DNA of 64,000 nucleotides from Trichomonas vaginalis G3 (Eukaryota; Parabasalia; Trichomonadida; Trichomonadidae): assembly GCF_026262505.1 (NCBI RefSeq), contig NC_067205.1:9300001-9364000 (forward strand). The letters run 5' to 3'. The position numbers and the translations under genes were made by a program. The notes beneath the pieces were generated by a model. The model saw only the letters and a list, made by a program, of their open reading frames with translations. It had not been told where the DNA came from and did not search any database. This document shows positions 48,466 through 59,697 of the stretch, in pieces (the stretch's first letter is position 1; every line of letters starts with the position of its first letter).

Positions 48466-49850
48466 TGAAGTTTATTGAAGATGATATGTATAGTTCTTCT
48501 TTTCAAAAATATTGATCAAAGTTGTTATTCAAAAGACGGGAAAATACTCAAAAAGGTCAAAGATCCATCACCCAATCTCATAATATCAGCTAAATGCGAA
48601 GTAATTAAAAGTGAGTGTTTTTATAAATTAAAAACTTTGATTACATTCGCATTTGAAGAAAATTCGAACTTGACAAAGATTGAGTCTTGGTGTTTTTTTA
48701 AATGCACAAATTTAACGATTATTAATTTATCAACATGTAATAAACTCACAACTATAGAAGATTATGCGTTTCACTCTTGCTACAATATCTCTAAAATTCT
48801 TTTGCCAATGGGACTTCTTAAAATACATAATCAAGCTTGTGTAGAGAATAGATTAGCGAAAAGTATTACAATCCCAGTTACTTTGAAAAAAATAGGTGAA
48901 TATGCATTTAGTGGCTGTGAGAAGCTAGAAGAAGTTATATTTGAAGCTGGATCAAATTTGATGGTACCAAGGTGGTACCAATATTACTTCGTTCCAAATT
49001 CCAGAGAATGTTAATAAAATCTATGGATATGCATTTGATGTTACTCGAATTAAAAATCTTACAATTCATCCTAACAATAAGAACTTAATTTTTGAGAATG
49101 ACATTATTTTTTCAGCAAATAAAAGTGTTATATTCTTCTTTTACAAAAAGCCTTTCGAAACATATGACTTTCCTTCTTCAGTTACAACCATCGGAGATTA
49201 TTGCTTTTCTGATACAAATCTTATATCAATTAAAATTCCTGAAAGTGTTAAGCGTATCGAACAAGCAGCCTTCATTGGATGTGACTGTAATATTTTCAAA
49301 ATCAAATTCACTTGTGAAATTATCAATTAATTCATTTTTAGGATGTGATTCGCTTCAAAATATAAGTAATTTTGAGTCGGATAAATATAAGTGTATCGAT
49401 AATACTCTTTATTATAAAAATGAAACAGGGAATTGTCTCAGTTATCATCTCAATCGTTCATTAGATCGAACTCTTATAATCAACTGCAATGTTATTTGCA
49501 GTTACTCATTCAATGAATGTAACAACATATATAACATCAGTATTGTTTCAAGCAGTGTTTCATTGATCGAAAAACATTCATTCAACAACTGTTTAAATCT
49601 TCAACACATCAACTTCCCTCTCTCTGTTGAAACTATAGAACCACTTTCTTTCAATGAATGTCGTTCAATTCGATGTCCTCTTATTATTGAGAACACAACT
49701 CTTGAATATGTTAAAATGATCATTGAATCAGGTATTCCACGAAGACTTATTATTTCATGCCATGTTATTCATGGATCGAACAAACTTGAATCACTTCGAA
49801 GAATTTGTAATAAATCAATCAAGCTCTTTTGGAAATATCTTACTAAATAA
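48466..49850 (+). pseudogene. BspA-like leucine-rich-repeat protein, host pseudogene
   Basis: Repeated LRR_5-type units are clear (IGEYAFSGCEKLEEVIFEAG, IEKHSFNNCLNLQHINFPLS, SYSFNECNNIYNI), as in the large TvBspA family of surface or cytosolic proteins. The reading frame is disrupted. The opening ATG at 48466 runs into a stop after 16 codons. The main pieces are 48475-49014 and, in another frame, about 49290-49850, with a stretch between them readable only in the third frame. At least three frameshifts are needed to explain it. No hydrophobic anchor is visible near the end. Confidence 0.8.
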
Positions 49851-49941
49851 ATATCTTCTTTATTTTAGATATTTTGAGAAATGGAAAATGTTGATTTTTT
49901 AGCAGGTCCAATTTGGCATTTTTTATAAAATTTGAAGTTAA

Positions 49942-50811
49942 ATGACATCTTTTCAAAAACCTACAATCAAAATCATTGAGAATTTTACTGATATGAAGCC
50001 TTTTAAATGCTTAGAGTACCCGAATCAAGTTTCAAAAATAATTTGGGAGATCAATTCCAACAATATCTTGCAATCATCAACAGAAATAATAGACTACATT
50101 AAATCTAATAAAATATCAGTACAATTGACACTTCATCTGATTAGTGCTGTTTCAGAAATTCGAATTAAAGAAATTTCATTATTTGCTGAGGTTTATCAAA
50201 AGATTTTGAATGAATTTGCATGCATGATAATACCTACAAATAAAAGATTGGCAGCTCTATTATTCTATAAAGATGTCAATTTTCCAAATTACAAACCCAA
50301 ATATGATTTAGAAAGTTTAATCAATATATTTTCAAAAGAATCGCCATTATATTACATTGCATGGGATAAAGTTGACGAACTCAAGAGTCGATATCCAAAT
50401 CTTAATGTCAACATGAAAATTAGGAATGATTATGTTCCAACCCAACCTTTTACTTTCATTGACTGTGCATGCAGATTCGGATCAGAGTTATGTTTCAATT
50501 ACTTAAAGAACAGTGGAGCTGAATATACTGAGTATACACCATGGTATGCAATTCAAGGCGGAAATGAAAACATTATTTCTCAAATGATAGATGAAGGCAT
50601 AACTTTTGATGATTTAATTCAAGCAGCATTAGAATGTCATCATTTTGAAATTGCTGATTACCTTAATTCAAATCTTGAACAAGTTCCAATATCAGTAGAA
50701 GGAAATCTATATTTTGGAAATTTTGGAGTTGCTTCATATTTACTTGCTAATGGTGCTGATTTAAGTGATCGAGCATTTCTTCTTTTTGTTGTGTTCATCA
50801 TTGTTTTTTGA
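49942..50811 (+). CDS. Ankyrin/DUF3447-type protein, N-terminal part (289 aa frame)
   Basis: The N-terminal ~180 residues resemble the helical region preceding ankyrin repeats in the large trichomonad ankyrin families. Then come ankyrin-like units: FTFIDCACRFGSELCFNYLKNSGAE, PWYAIQGGNENIISQMIDEG, and a DUF3447-like ...LIQAALECHHFEIADYL...VASYLLANGADLSD. The frame then runs into T-rich DNA (LLFVVFIIVF) and stops, so the protein lacks the usual longer repeat domain. Further repeats lie downstream out of context. No clear Initiator is seen. Confidence 0.7.
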   Translation: MTSFQKPTIKIIENFTDMKPFKCLEYPNQVSKIIWEINSNNILQSSTEIIDYIKSNKISVQLTLHLISAVSEIRIKEISLFAEVYQKILNEFACMIIPTNKRLAALLFYKDVNFPNYKPKYDLESLINIFSKESPLYYIAWDKVDELKSRYPNLNVNMKIRNDYVPTQPFTFIDCACRFGSELCFNYLKNSGAEYTEYTPWYAIQGGNENIISQMIDEGITFDDLIQAALECHHFEIADYLNSNLEQVPISVEGNLYFGNFGVASYLLANGADLSDRAFLLFVVFIIVF

Positions 50812-53144
50812 AATTTTTCTTCTTCTTATATTCATTTTCATTTTATCATATTCTCTTTCTATTAATATTAATCATTTTTTAATGGAATTCTTATTATTTG
50901 CATCCTGGAATTTATTTTCTTTTTATATTGTTTATTGTTTCATATAACTTCCTATCACTTTATATCAATTTTTGTTTAATTCAATTCTCTTCTTTTTCAT
51001 ATTTATCATGGATTTATGAAATTCTATTGCATTTTATAAAGCAATGCATATTCAATTTCTTTTCACATTTATCATTACAGGATGTTTATCTTTTTACACC
51101 ATGAGACCTCTTTCATTTGCAATCAAATATGATTATATGGAATTAGCTAGTTACATGGTTGAACATGGTGCTGATGTTAATATACGTAATTTTCAATTTT
51201 ATTTCATATATATTGATGTTTTATTATTTTCTCCTTCTTTCCATATTGATCATTTTTTCATAACATTCTATTTCTTTTCAAGTCAATCTTAGAATTAAAA
51301 CATTTTCTATCCTTTAATTTTTCTCATTATTATATGGCATTCTCTATTTTTTCATGTCTATTATTAATTTTATTGGATTCAATATATTCTCGTGTCTTTC
51401 ATTGTTTTATTATATCCTTTTGATCTTTATTCTTCTCCACTTTACATTGCAATAGAACAGAATTCATTGGAAAAAGTCAAATTCCTAGTTGAACATGGTG
51501 CTAATGTCAATCAGGCATATTTTCCTTATCTTTTCATTTCTTTCTTTGTTTTATCAAATTTTATATCTTTTCACATCCATCATTGTCTTATTATATTATT
51601 CTTCTTTTCAAATCTTTATTTGTTTAATCACATTCCCATTATTTTCATATTTATCTTTGTTTTATCCTATTCTCAATCTTTTTTATATCGATCATTATTT
51701 AATTTCATTCTTTTTCTTGTCACATCGATCCTTGTTTTATAGCATTCGTAATTGTTTTATAACATTCATAGTTGTTTTACGACATTACATTTCTTTTTAT
51801 ATCTTTTTTTTTGTTTGATCCTATTCTCTTTCTTTTTTTATATCTCATAATTTTATGATATTCTCTTTCTTTGAATATCTTATCTAGTTTTATGATATTC
51901 TCTTTCCTTCAATATCTATCATTTTTATATGAAATTCTCTTACTATTAACGTTATCCAACATTGATTTATAGAATTCCCTTTTTATTAATATCCATCATT
52001 GTTTCATCACATTTTATTTCTTTTAATTTTTATCAATGATTCATGAAATTCTTTTAATAATAATGATTTTCCACTTCATATTGCAATTAGGAATAATTCA
52101 CTAGAAATAGTCAAATATTTAGTTGAAAATGGTGCTAATGTCAATATTATGTCATTTCTATATATATTCATATCTTTCTTAGTTTCATTCAGTGTTTCAG
52201 AAAGGTTTGAATTCCGCACTCACATTTGCAATGAGACAGAATTCAATGGAAATCGCCGACTATCTGGTTAAGCATGGTGCCAAAGTAAATTATCTACACC
52301 CAATCAAAACTGCAATTAAGTTGAATTCTTTAGTTTGGGTCAAATACATTTCTGAACATGGTGCTGACCTCAACATTTTATTTAATAAGCTTCTTTTTTA
52401 TTTCATAACATTCTTAGTTTTATCATATTTTCTTTAATTTCATTTCTTTCTTTGTTATATAGGATTCTTTTTCTTTTCAGATATATCTTTGTTACATAAT
52501 ATTCTCTGTCTATTAATATTCAACAATGTTTCATGATATTCTTTTAGTCATAATGAAACTGTGCTCACTTATGCAATTAAACGCAAATCACTTGATATTG
52601 TTAAATACTTAGTAGAACATGGTGCAAATGTTAATCAGAAGTTAATTCTCTTGCTTTTAATGTATACTATTGTTTTATTTCATCGCTCTTCATTTCATCG
52701 TGTTCTCTATCTATGAAGATTTATCATTGATTCATCGCATTCTAACTCTTTTAATATCTATCATTGATTTATCCAATTCTATTTCTTCTTATATTTATAA
52801 TTGGTTAATGACATTCTCTCTAATTTCATATTTTGCATTGCTTTATTATGTTCTTTTCCTTTTCAAATCTTCCTTTGTTTTTTAGCATTCTATTTGATTC
52901 CATGTCTATCAATATTTTTCACTGTTCTTTTTCCTTTGATATTTTTTATTATTTAATGTCATTCTCTTTCTTTTCATATTTTTCTTTGTTTGATATAGTT
53001 ATCTTTCAATTCAAATTTTTCTTTGTTTTATCAGGTTCTTTTAATTGTTATGAAACTCCCCTCAGCATTGCAATGTCGTGCAAAGCAAAAGATATTGTCA
53101 AATACTTAACTGATAAAAGGGCAAGGTTGCCTCCACGACATTGA
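50812..53144 (+). pseudogene. Scattered ankyrin-repeat units embedded in T-rich spacer
   Basis: Single ankyrin units are recognisable at about 51095-51190 (PLSFAIKYDYMELASYMVEH), 51430-51515 (PLYIAIEQNSLEKVKFLVEH), 52070-52145, 52195-52380 (two units), 52555-52640 and 53045-53140. Nearly all end at the same point, just after GADVN or GANVN. The 200-500 bp between them is a degenerate T-rich repeat of roughly 40 bp, reading like TATCATTGTTTTATGACATT and TCTCTTTCTTTT. No trichomonad intron signals were found. It is probably a decayed or expanded ankyrin gene. Confidence 0.7.
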
Positions 53145-53892
53145 ATTTGATATATGATCTCTCTCAAATTTAAATTAATTAAAATGATACTATTTAGCAA
53201 TCTAAAAAAATTATCAAAAAAAATTTTCAAGAATTATTCAGCTTGGGAAGATGTTTTTTTAATCCAACATACTATTCCCACTATTGTTTTAATGGGATAA
53301 TGAATCAACATTTTCTAAATTTTGAACAAAAATTAATGAGTGTTGAAACTAATATGAACAGCTTTTATTTGAATAGCTCGGATGTCCGAAAACATATATA
53401 ATTTATGGAAAAACTCCAAAAGTTGTCTATATATCATTTATTAATGAATATAGTTATTAACATATCATTTATTAATGAATATAGTTATTAACATATCATT
53501 TATTAATGAATATAGTTATTAACATATCATTTATTAATGAATATAGTTATTAACATATCATTTATTAATGAATATAGTTATTAACATATCATTTATTAAT
53601 GAATATAGTTATTAACTTATCATGCACTAATGAATGTTGTTCTCAGCTTACTATTTACAAGTGGAAATAGTTATATAAAGTTAATAATTTACTGACAAGA
53701 GTAAAAATACAAAAGAAAAAAAACCTGCGAATTCAGAGAGCAATTACTTCGAACTAAACAAAATATCCCATATTAAAGTGTGTGTAGGTGGTAACATAAT
53801 AGAATGAAAGCTCGTTTCAGAGATACCCTTTTATTTACTAAAAGAAGAAAAAAAATGAAATTGAAAAACAAACAGAAAAAAACTTTTTTATT
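53145..53892. repeat. Intergenic region with 31-bp tandem repeat
   Basis: 53431-53616 holds six near-perfect copies of a 31-bp unit (ATATCATTTATTAATGAATA plus TAGTTATTAAC), followed by a degenerate copy. Otherwise it is AT-rich without a recognisable gene. Confidence 0.9.
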
Positions 53893-55599
53893 TTAGATGA
53901 AATATTGAGAAATAATATTGTTGAGGAATAAAAATGAAGAAATAAAACCAGCTGAACCGCAAACAACAAATAAAACAGCTGATTTAACAATATATGTTGT
54001 CGAATTAAATAAAAATGGAAGAAATCCTTGGAATCCTTCAGAAACATACGAAAATGAGAAACAATATATCAAATAAATAACAGAAACAAAAGCAGGAGAC
54101 ATGAATGAAGTCCACCACCAGTGGTAGTCATCAGATTTGGCCTTCAAAAATGTAAATGTCAATGAAATATTTGATGATGATAAAATTAAAATAAAAATAG
54201 TCATAATCATAAAAGATTTCGGAGAATCTAGACTCGAATTACGTCTTTCCGATTCAGAAATAGTCAAAAGAACAACAAGAATAGAAATGAACAAATAAAT
54301 TCCTCCATAAACCCTCAAATAGCCTGGAGACATGTAAAATGGAGATGCAGGAACATGTCTTGGTATCATATTCACTTTGCATGGCGTGTCGTTAATGGGA
54401 AACTTCAATCCAACGGTTGATCCAATTGAAACTGAGATTGTATGGATCAGAACGAGTACCATTATGTGTAGAATTGTTCCATTAGTTGGTGATGATGCAG
54501 ATTTGGTGAAAATAAAAAGTAATGATCTGATACAAAAAATTAAAACGAAAAGTGCAGGAGTTAGAGTGAGAATTGCCTTGTAAACGTTTCTCCATTCATA
54601 GCCACCAACGTATTTGAATGTAAACATTGAAACAAAGCCACATATTATTCCGGACCATGACATTACGCTGAAAAACGTCGAAACAACGTCAGAAAACTCA
54701 CCATACGATTTCAATGACATGTAGAGCAATGAGAAGATTGTCTGAACGCCAATCCCGCAAAATGTGCATAAAATCGAAATATTTTGTGGCATTCTGAACA
54801 AATCACCACGTAAATAATACCAAACACTATCGTCTGTTTGTTCTTCTAATGGACCAAATGAATTTGAGTACTTTGGTGTGAAATATAACAAAAATGCTAA
54901 AATTGCAATATTAATAAGTAATTGTAACTTAAGGGATGATAATGCGAATGTTGGCTGCATTGTTGAAGGTGGATAAAGCTTTGTTTCTGTAAAAGTGAAT
55001 TGATAAGTTAAACTAACATTTGTTCCTTCTTTGATAATGGGAGGTGTTTGTAATTCTGTGCATACATTATCACTATAAGAAGTTTGGTGTCCAATTTCTT
55101 GACTTGGAACAATATCAATGATTTTATAATGAACTACATTTGATTTCACTTCCGTTGCGTATTGTATATCAAATTTGTATTTAGTAAGGAAGTATCTTCC
55201 TTCAGAAATATGAAATCCTTGTTTCATTTTGAAATTTTTCAACTGAAAATAAAGAAGATAATCGTTTTCGGATAGGTAATTGAGTATTTCAGCTTGTTCT
55301 TCTGATAAAGTATGGAAGCATCTGCAAGAAAATTCTTGATCTTCTAAAAAATTAATGTTTTCTATGGTTTTAGTTCTGAAATCACCGAGAATATTTTGTC
55401 CAAATGACGACCTAATACTATTCGATGTATTACTTTGGCATATTGCGTTGCCAAAATTCAAATTATATTGGAAAGGAAATTTTTTCGATCGAATACCACT
55501 AAATTTTACATTAATATTGTCTGATGGCTGCAAAATTAACTGGTTCTGGTTATAATGGAAAAGAGCAATTGATCTTTTTGCAAAAAGAAAAAGCATCAA
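53893..55599 (-). CDS. Transmembrane 9 superfamily (TM9SF/EMP70) protein
   Basis: A multi-pass endomembrane protein of the Golgi/endosome system; the family has roles in sorting, adhesion and phagocytosis. The N-terminal ~230 residues are the lumenal domain. Family blocks are visible: VWYYLRGDLFRMPQN before the helical region, FSVMSWSGIICGF, FKYVGGYEWRNV, the RHVPASPFYMSPG loop and the highly characteristic SDDYHWWWTSFMSPAF. About nine hydrophobic segments follow residue ~225. At 568 residues it is slightly short for the family. The N-terminus has only a weak signal-like stretch (MMLFLFAKRSIALF), so the true start may differ. The start at 55599 is the first ATG. It looks intact. Confidence 0.88.
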   Translation of the reverse strand: MMLFLFAKRSIALFHYNQNQLILQPSDNINVKFSGIRSKKFPFQYNLNFGNAICQSNTSNSIRSSFGQNILGDFRTKTIENINFLEDQEFSCRCFHTLSEEQAEILNYLSENDYLLYFQLKNFKMKQGFHISEGRYFLTKYKFDIQYATEVKSNVVHYKIIDIVPSQEIGHQTSYSDNVCTELQTPPIIKEGTNVSLTYQFTFTETKLYPPSTMQPTFALSSLKLQLLINIAILAFLLYFTPKYSNSFGPLEEQTDDSVWYYLRGDLFRMPQNISILCTFCGIGVQTIFSLLYMSLKSYGEFSDVVSTFFSVMSWSGIICGFVSMFTFKYVGGYEWRNVYKAILTLTPALFVLIFCIRSLLFIFTKSASSPTNGTILHIMVLVLIHTISVSIGSTVGLKFPINDTPCKVNMIPRHVPASPFYMSPGYLRVYGGIYLFISILVVLLTISESERRNSSLDSPKSFMIMTIFILILSSSNISLTFTFLKAKSDDYHWWWTSFMSPAFVSVIYLIYCFSFSYVSEGFQGFLPFLFNSTTYIVKSAVLFVVCGSAGFISSFLFLNNIISQYFI

Positions 55600-55952
55600 T
55601 TATCTCTTTGAAAAAAAATGTTGTTAACTATTTGATATCGAAACCAGTAATTTTCAGCAGATTAAGAGAAGCTGAATAATTCCAATAAATCTCATAAAAG
55701 AGAATTTAAAATTTGAGCAAATAATCAAGCTCAAAGCTTTTTAAAAGAATCATGTGCTGAAGTTGGAGTAGACAATGCCGATTAGAAGCAATAATTCTTC
55801 AAATATTAGAATTTAACAAAGATATTTATAGAATATAACAATATGTAATACTTTTGTGAGATTAAAATATTCATGAATCTTATTTTTGTGATGAATGAAA
55901 TATTGGTCAATATATAGTTTCTTTTACTTGCAAAAATTGAAAGTAAAAAGTA
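55600..55952. other. Host intergenic region, nothing recognised
   Basis: AT-rich; no gene, repeat or RNA seen. Confidence 0.5.
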
Positions 55953-56441
55953 TTAATAAATTAAGAGAAAATCATCAGCAATTTGGATATTGATATTACT
56001 ATTATCAAATATGAATTGGTCATCTACTGGCTCTAAGAATTCAGGGAATCCATAGCTGTTATCATTAGAAATAGGTTGAGAATTTACTCTATTGGGAGGA
56101 GTTGTAAGATCTGAAAGTAATTGAGTATCTTGATCATAGCGTTGTGTCTCTGTTCTAGTGTTTACAGGTTGATCTTCAACTCTCACTCCATTATCTTCAA
56201 GAAGTTGTATTTCTGAAGATTGAGGATTCCATGAGCACCGTAAGATGTTCCTTTCTACTTCATGATACTCCATTCCGATTGGCTCTGCTGTTTGTTTCAA
56301 ATGCCCTCTGAAAGAATCGAATTTTGTAGTAAGAATCGACATTCCATTCTTTCCAATGCAGTATATAGTTCCTGAAACTTGACCATTTCGAACGTCATTG
56401 ACCATGACAATGCGAGTGTGTAACTTAGATGTTTTACCCAT
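55953..56441 (-). CDS. Hypothetical host protein, 162 aa
   Basis: Not recognised. Residues ~1-80 look like a compact beta-rich domain (TRIVMVNDVRNGQVSGTIYC, then a GMEYHEVERNILRCSW motif). The rest is Ser/Thr/Asn/Gln-rich with an acidic end and is likely disordered. An Initiator (TCATTTT) lies only ~5 nt before the ATG, supporting it as a real host gene. A nuclear regulatory role would be a guess. Confidence 0.65.
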   Translation of the reverse strand: MGKTSKLHTRIVMVNDVRNGQVSGTIYCIGKNGMSILTTKFDSFRGHLKQTAEPIGMEYHEVERNILRCSWNPQSSEIQLLEDNGVRVEDQPVNTRTETQRYDQDTQLLSDLTTPPNRVNSQPISNDNSYGFPEFLEPVDDQFIFDNSNINIQIADDFLLIY

Positions 56442-56445
56442 CTTA

Positions 56446-56452
56446 AAAATGA
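56446..56452 (-). promoter_or_regulatory. Host Initiator of the 162-aa gene
   Basis: On the reverse strand TCATTTTTAAGATG places a TCAYTTT Initiator immediately before the start codon. Confidence 0.6.
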
Positions 56453-57250
56453 AGAAAATATTTTTTTTAAATATCCATACGCCCTAAATTTTATGAGAAA
56501 AAATTGAATACTCTTTCAAAAAATTTCCAAGAAATCGAATTACACTATCCAAAACTAGACTCTTTTTTCTGTTTTAAATATGTTATTCGTATACTCTTTT
56601 ATTTGCATACTTTTTTGAAAATTTGACATGGCAGACAAATTAATCCCACCAGACTGATTTTAGAACAATTTAGGAAGTATTGAAATTAAAATGAATATTT
56701 ATCATATATTAAGTGCATATACCAAGTATAAAAAGCCAACTTTTACCTTTTGAAATTTTTTTGAAAGTGCATTCAATTTTTTTCGGGTCGTTATCGATTT
56801 TGTAATTTAATCGTTATCGTCTTTTTCTAAACGTGCATTTTGAACTAAATCGCATATAACTTTAAAATGACTTAATATTTAAAGGTTTATGTGGTAAATA
56901 TCAACGAAATGTAATATTAATATGTGCACCATATATGAATTACAGACATTTGAGCAATTCGAAATTTCATCGCGTTATATATTCATTTAAATTCGATCAA
57001 ATCAACATTGCAATTATAAAACCATTACACATCCAGTCAATATTTTTCAATTTCATGCGAATTATATCATTATTACACATTTTAAAATGGCGAAATATAG
57101 TCCAAAAAATAAACTTCGTTTTAAACTCAATTCTCACACATATTCGGATTAAATCATATGTGACTCATATGATCATACATCTCATTTGAGGTCTAAAAAA
57201 TGATTTACCGAGAAAACTTGCATTCGAACTAAAATTTACTAAATTTAATC
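56453..57250. other. Gene-free AT-rich host DNA
   Basis: No coding frame with gene-like content, no repeat and no RNA gene recognised. Confidence 0.5.
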
Positions 57251-57466
57251 AAATTGGTTTACAAACGTAAAGTTTATGTCAAACATTTACGTTTGTAAAC
57301 TAATTGAGTAAATTTATAGCACTTTTTTTCTCGATGCAATAATTTGAACTACGAGTTTACCAAATTAGTTTACAAACGTAAAGTTTATGCCAAATATTTA
57401 CGTTTGTAAACTAATTGAGTAAATTTATAGCACTTTTTTCTCGATGCAATAATTTGAACGACAAGT
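57251..57466. repeat. Two tandem 111-bp copies, each with a hairpin
   Basis: Copies begin at 57251 and 57362. Each contains TTTACAAACGTAAA and its exact reverse complement about 14 bp later, followed by ACTAATTGAGTAAATTTATA and CTCGATGCAATAATTTGAAC. Confidence 0.85.
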
Positions 57467-59084
57467 TAATGTAATTAGTGTTCTCATGTTTACAATTCAA
57501 TATGTCTATGCATATGATATATGCAAATTCTATAAATAAAATATTATTAAATAAAATTCTTTTCAATTCCTTAAAAATAGCGTTTCTTTTGAATAAAAAA
57601 TGATTTTTAACTAATTTTAGGACTCTTTCTATTTCAAAAAAATACCTGAATTTAATTTTCTGATGCAAAATTTATGCTTTTTATCATGAAATTCTTTTTT
57701 TCAAATTTTTTTGGATTTTTTTCCATTTTGAATATAGTTAATTTTACTTTATTTCACATTCTATTAAGAAAATACAATCTATGGCATTCCAAACGGGAAC
57801 CGCGGTTGGTTACCATGGATTTCCGTCACCGGTCACATTTTAAAGATTTTTAAAGCCTTATAAAAATATGCTTTGTAAATCATTTTTTGTAAATCGGCAA
57901 AAATTTGGTAATTTTCTTCAACTAATAAATCTGCGAATAGCATTTATAATACAAGAACAATCTTTTAAAATGCGTTTGATTCATTTTTGTATAATTTCAT
58001 ATAGGCACATATATTCTTCCGGGACTTTCCGTGATTTTACCGTAAAATCATTAGTTTACACCAATTTTTCCGTATTTTGAATAGTTTACTGCACTTTTTC
58101 CGTAAAATTGAGTTACGGGAATCCGCAAAATTTCCGGACCTCATTTTTCATAGAATATAATAATAATATTTGATAAAAAGATATATTATTTATATTTTTG
58201 ATTTTTGAATTACGGAAAAAGTGAATTGATAACTTGATTTTTTTATATGGTTAATTTTTCAAATGATATTATGAAGATCTAAAATATTAAAAGTAAAAAA
58301 TTGAATTACGGAAAAAGTGAGGTCAAAAGTGAAATAAATTTGCAGAACAATTTTCATTGAAATAAGACATTGAGTATCACACTTTAGTGAATCAACATCT
58401 ATAAGAATGAAGTGTTTTGAAGCTGAAATAATATTGAATAGAAATTAATTTTTTCTGAAATTTTGAATGAAATTATGGGAAATAAAAAAATTACTAAATA
58501 TTGTATTCATACAAATATATTATTTTAAAGGAAAAATAGATGCTGATAGAAACGATGAAAAATTTTGAAAACTTTACAATTAATTTATGTTCGTTAACCA
58601 CAGAGCTTGCAATCCAAAGCTCACGTTAGACTACAAGAGTCATGAAGTCTCATACTAAGGGATATCCAACATATATTTTAATAATCTAATGTTTGTGACA
58701 AATATTCAACATAAAATTAAGTTTTCGTTTCGTTACAAGGCATTCATACTTTGGAGATATCATATTTAATGTACAGAAAAGTTAATATTAAACAATACAT
58801 GCTAAAGAATTAATAAATAAGATAATAAAATAAATTTATACGTAATTACTTTCATTTAATATGCTTTATGCTGTATAATATTGATTAAGAGGCATTAAAA
58901 GGTTCCATAGTCTGCTTTTATAGGTAAGATTTTTGATAAAAATTTAAAATTTTGAAAAATGATGAGAAAAGGAAAAAAAAGGTAAATGAGAGCAAGAGGA
59001 GGGAAAAAAAAGAAAAAGAAAAGAAAGGGAAGGGAAAAATAAAAGAAAGAAGGACATATAAAAATTTAGATGCGCATTCTTAAT
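57467..59084. other. Gene-free AT-rich host DNA
   Basis: No gene seen. A short GC-richer patch at 57790-57835 contains AACCGCGGTT. Several TTTTTCCGTAAAAT or ACGGAAAAAGTGA motifs recur in both orientations (58020-58330), suggesting an old decayed repeat. A purine-rich run (AAGAAAAAGAAAAGAAAGGG) lies at ~58990-59050. Confidence 0.5.
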
Positions 59085-59553
59085 GCCGAGGCGGCTTGCC
59101 GCCGAGGCGCGATTTTTTTAGGCCTCTACGGTAACCCGGCAATGTTTTTTTAAATCTTGTACAGCCCTAGAAATACTTAGGCCAATCCCTGTGGGACCCA
59201 GTGGTAACTTTCCATGGAAACCACTCAGTGGGAACATTTTTTATTTTTGACGGAAAAAATTCTAAATATTTTTTTCATTTTTTGATTTTTGAATTTTTTT
59301 GGAATTAGAGAATAAAATTTAAAGCGATAGATATGCTTGATTATTCAAGATATTGATATTAAATCAGAAATCAATGGTAAATAAAGAGTTTTATAAAAAC
59401 TTACCACGTGGTAAGATGAAGTGACCACAAATTGAGTTGTGGTACATAAAAATTACCACAAAATTGAGAACTTTTCCCACAAATTGAGAATTTTTACCAT
59501 AAAATGAACGATGGATATCCACGAAAGTTACCACAACTCACTTCTCGCGCAAA

Positions 59554-59596
<43 letters not shown>
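59085..59596. repeat. GC-rich hairpin patch, ACCACA-type repeats and a ~44-base A-tract
   Basis: 59089-59115 holds GCCGAGGCGGC-TT-GCCGCC followed by GAGGCGCG. 59200-59230 holds a hairpin around TTTCCATGGAAA with GTGG/CCAC arms. 59400-59545 has repeated TACCACAA and AATTGAGAA motifs. 59552-59596 is almost pure A, directly abutting the Maverick C terminus. Confidence 0.75.
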
Positions 59597-59597
<1 letters not shown>

Positions 59598-59603
59598 CAG
59601 TGG

Positions 59604-59636
59604 GGCTTCCAGGCACTTCGTGCCCTCTAGCCCCGA
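59604..59636. repeat. Left terminus of Maverick C with hairpin
   Basis: GGGGCTTCCAGGCAC-TTC-GTGCCCTCTAGCCCC. Compared with A and B, the GC pair at the inner stem is replaced by an AT pair on both sides, so pairing is kept. Confidence 0.8.
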
Positions 59637-59646
59637 AGATGTTTTG

Positions 59647-59665
59647 TCACTTTTCTGTCACTTTT
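59647..59665 (+). promoter_or_regulatory. Host-type Initiator pair upstream of the Maverick methyltransferase
   Basis: TCACTTTT occurs twice (59647 and 59658), 33-51 nt before the ATG at 59698. The same motif, inverted, is present at the end of A (~18066-18074) and in B (~47708-47714). Confidence 0.5.
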
Positions 59666-59697
59666 CAGGGAAAAAACATTTTTATTATATATATAAA

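Noticed and set aside
50812-53040. Introns between ankyrin units
   Set aside because: Spacers lack the conserved trichomonad 5' GTATGT-type and ACTAACACACAG 3' signals and are far longer than known introns of this organism.
58600-58650. tRNA-like stretch on the reverse strand (A-box-like TAGTCTAACGTG and an AGCTT...AAGCT stem)
   Set aside because: No matching acceptor stem and no B-box-like GGTTCGA; too poor a fold to call even a tRNA relic.
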